DNA from: Clostridia bacterium
GTDB lineage: Bacteria > Bacillota > Clostridia > Christensenellales > UBA1242
DNA length: 5,416 nt
Assembly: GCA_028694075.1 (NCBI GenBank)
Contig: JAQUUD010000015.1
Coordinates: 18,195 to 23,610, forward strand
Reading direction: 5' to 3'
Shown: one piece after another, positions 4,925 through 5,416 of the stretch
Numbering within the stretch: position 1 is the stretch's first letter
How the letters are laid out: each line of letters begins with the position of its first letter
The notes under the pieces: model-generated
Told to the model about the DNA's origin: nothing
Seen by the model: only the letters and a program-made list of their open reading frames with translations
Database searches by the model: none
Position numbers and translations under genes: made by a program

Positions 4925-5088
4925 ATTAAAAAATTGATAAAAAGCAATGAACTGAAGTCCAATGTAATTTTTGACAAATAATTTGAATTTTATAATCAAT
5001 CAAAATGAAGTCATCAATTTGATAATCAAAAACGCATTTTTTAAAATTTTTTGTTTTTTATCATTTAATTAACATTTAATAATAATTT
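4925..5088 (+). other. Predicted 5' leader of the exported-protein gene
   Basis: This 164-bp AT-rich stretch lies between O2 and the RBS at 5089. I recognise no riboswitch or leader peptide. A 13-bp palindrome, TTTGATAATCAAA, lies at 5018-5030. TTGACA (4971) and TATAAT (4991) also occur but only 14 bp apart, too close for a normal sigma-A promoter. Confidence 0.4.
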
Positions 5089-5103
5089 AGGAGGATTTAA
5101 AAA

Positions 5104-5416
5104 ATGATTATGTTAAATAAAAGAATGCAAAAATTGATTGCAACTGGAACCGCTTTGCTTATGTCGTTAACAGTACTGTTTGTGGGGATTTGGGCAATAT
5201 TAAGCACTGAAAAAGTGGGGTTAACTGTTAACGTGTCTTTTGACTCAGCGGTTACTGCCAAAGTCTATTTGGCAACAGACAGTAGCACCGCGGTGCAATT
5301 TTACCAAGATAGCCCGACGGTTGATGGTACAGGCGGAACAACCATTTTTAACACTGAAAACTCCGCTTTGGTTTTGGACACATATCAAGGCACTGCCCTC
5401 ACAAAAAGTTCTTTTG
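5104..5416 (+). CDS. Putative membrane-anchored or exported protein, 3'-partial
   Basis: The frame is open from the ATG at 5104 to the window edge (104 codons). AGGAGG at 5089-5094 lies 9 nt upstream and supports this start over the ATG two codons later. A short basic N-terminus (MIMLNKRMQK) precedes a hydrophobic segment at about 11-33 (LIATGTALLMS through VGIWAIL), then a Ser/Thr/Val-rich, probably beta-strand, region beginning STEKVGLTVNVSFDSAV. That is a signal peptide or membrane anchor followed by an extracellular domain. The architecture loosely resembles SipW-dependent TasA/camelysin-type surface proteins, but I cannot assign a family. GC over 5161-5400 is 45% (108 of 240), clearly above trxB, hinting at transfer or different selection. 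It lies under the operator-bearing rightward promoter. Confidence 0.8.
   Translation, partial: MIMLNKRMQKLIATGTALLMSLTVLFVGIWAILSTEKVGLTVNVSFDSAVTAKVYLATDSSTAVQFYQDSPTVDGTGGTTIFNTENSALVLDTYQGTALTKSSF

Noticed and set aside
4971..4996. Second rightward promoter, TTGACA and TATAAT
   Set aside because: The hexamers match consensus but the spacer is only 14 bp, too short for sigma-A.
5005..5022. Five-codon leader peptide (MKSSI)
   Set aside because: There is no RBS and no sign of a regulatory hairpin tied to it.
5285..5296. 12-bp palindrome GCACCGCGGTGC
   Set aside because: It lies inside the exported-protein coding sequence and is explained by codons for Ser-Thr-Ala-Val; no paired site is seen.

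Overview
The window is AT-rich (genes roughly a third G+C, intergenic stretches lower) and carries a complete spoIIAA-spoIIAB-sigF sporulation operon. That operon marks an endospore-forming member of the Bacillota. The low GC and low-complexity Asn-rich protein would suit an uncultured gut-type clostridial lineage, but this sequence cannot fix a genus.

Layout. At 1-1520 (+) is the 3' part of an Asn-rich, then Glu/Gln/Lys-rich, repetitive protein that enters from beyond the left edge. It converges on the minus-strand operon spoIIAA (3033-2725), spoIIAB (2713-2255) and sigF (2262-1531), whose products are the anti-anti-sigma factor, anti-sigma kinase and forespore sigma factor. A 227-bp divergent intergenic region separates spoIIAA from trxB (3261-4190, +), a thioredoxin-disulfide reductase with a clear sigma-A-type promoter. 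After trxB comes about 440 bp without a gene. It holds a striking 89-nt element (4298-4386) that folds into four contiguous 10-bp helices as a four-way junction, with flanking terminator-like hairpins. Next is a minus-strand 67-aa XRE-family regulator (4834-4631). The last gene (5104 to the right edge, +) is the start of a membrane-anchored or exported protein of higher GC (about 45%).

How the parts work together. SpoIIAA, SpoIIAB and SigF form the partner-switching module that activates the first forespore sigma factor. On the right, the 269 bp between the XRE gene and the exported-protein gene look like a compact genetic switch. A consensus promoter (TTGACA-18 bp-TATAAT) reads rightward. 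Two copies of the operator ATCTTAG-N4-CTAAGAT sit in its spacer and at its start point. A degenerate third copy overlaps the -10 of the regulator's own leftward promoter. The three centres are 30 and 31 bp apart, about three helical turns. This resembles a phage-type repressor switch controlling a surface protein, and with the four-way-junction element it is the most interesting content here.
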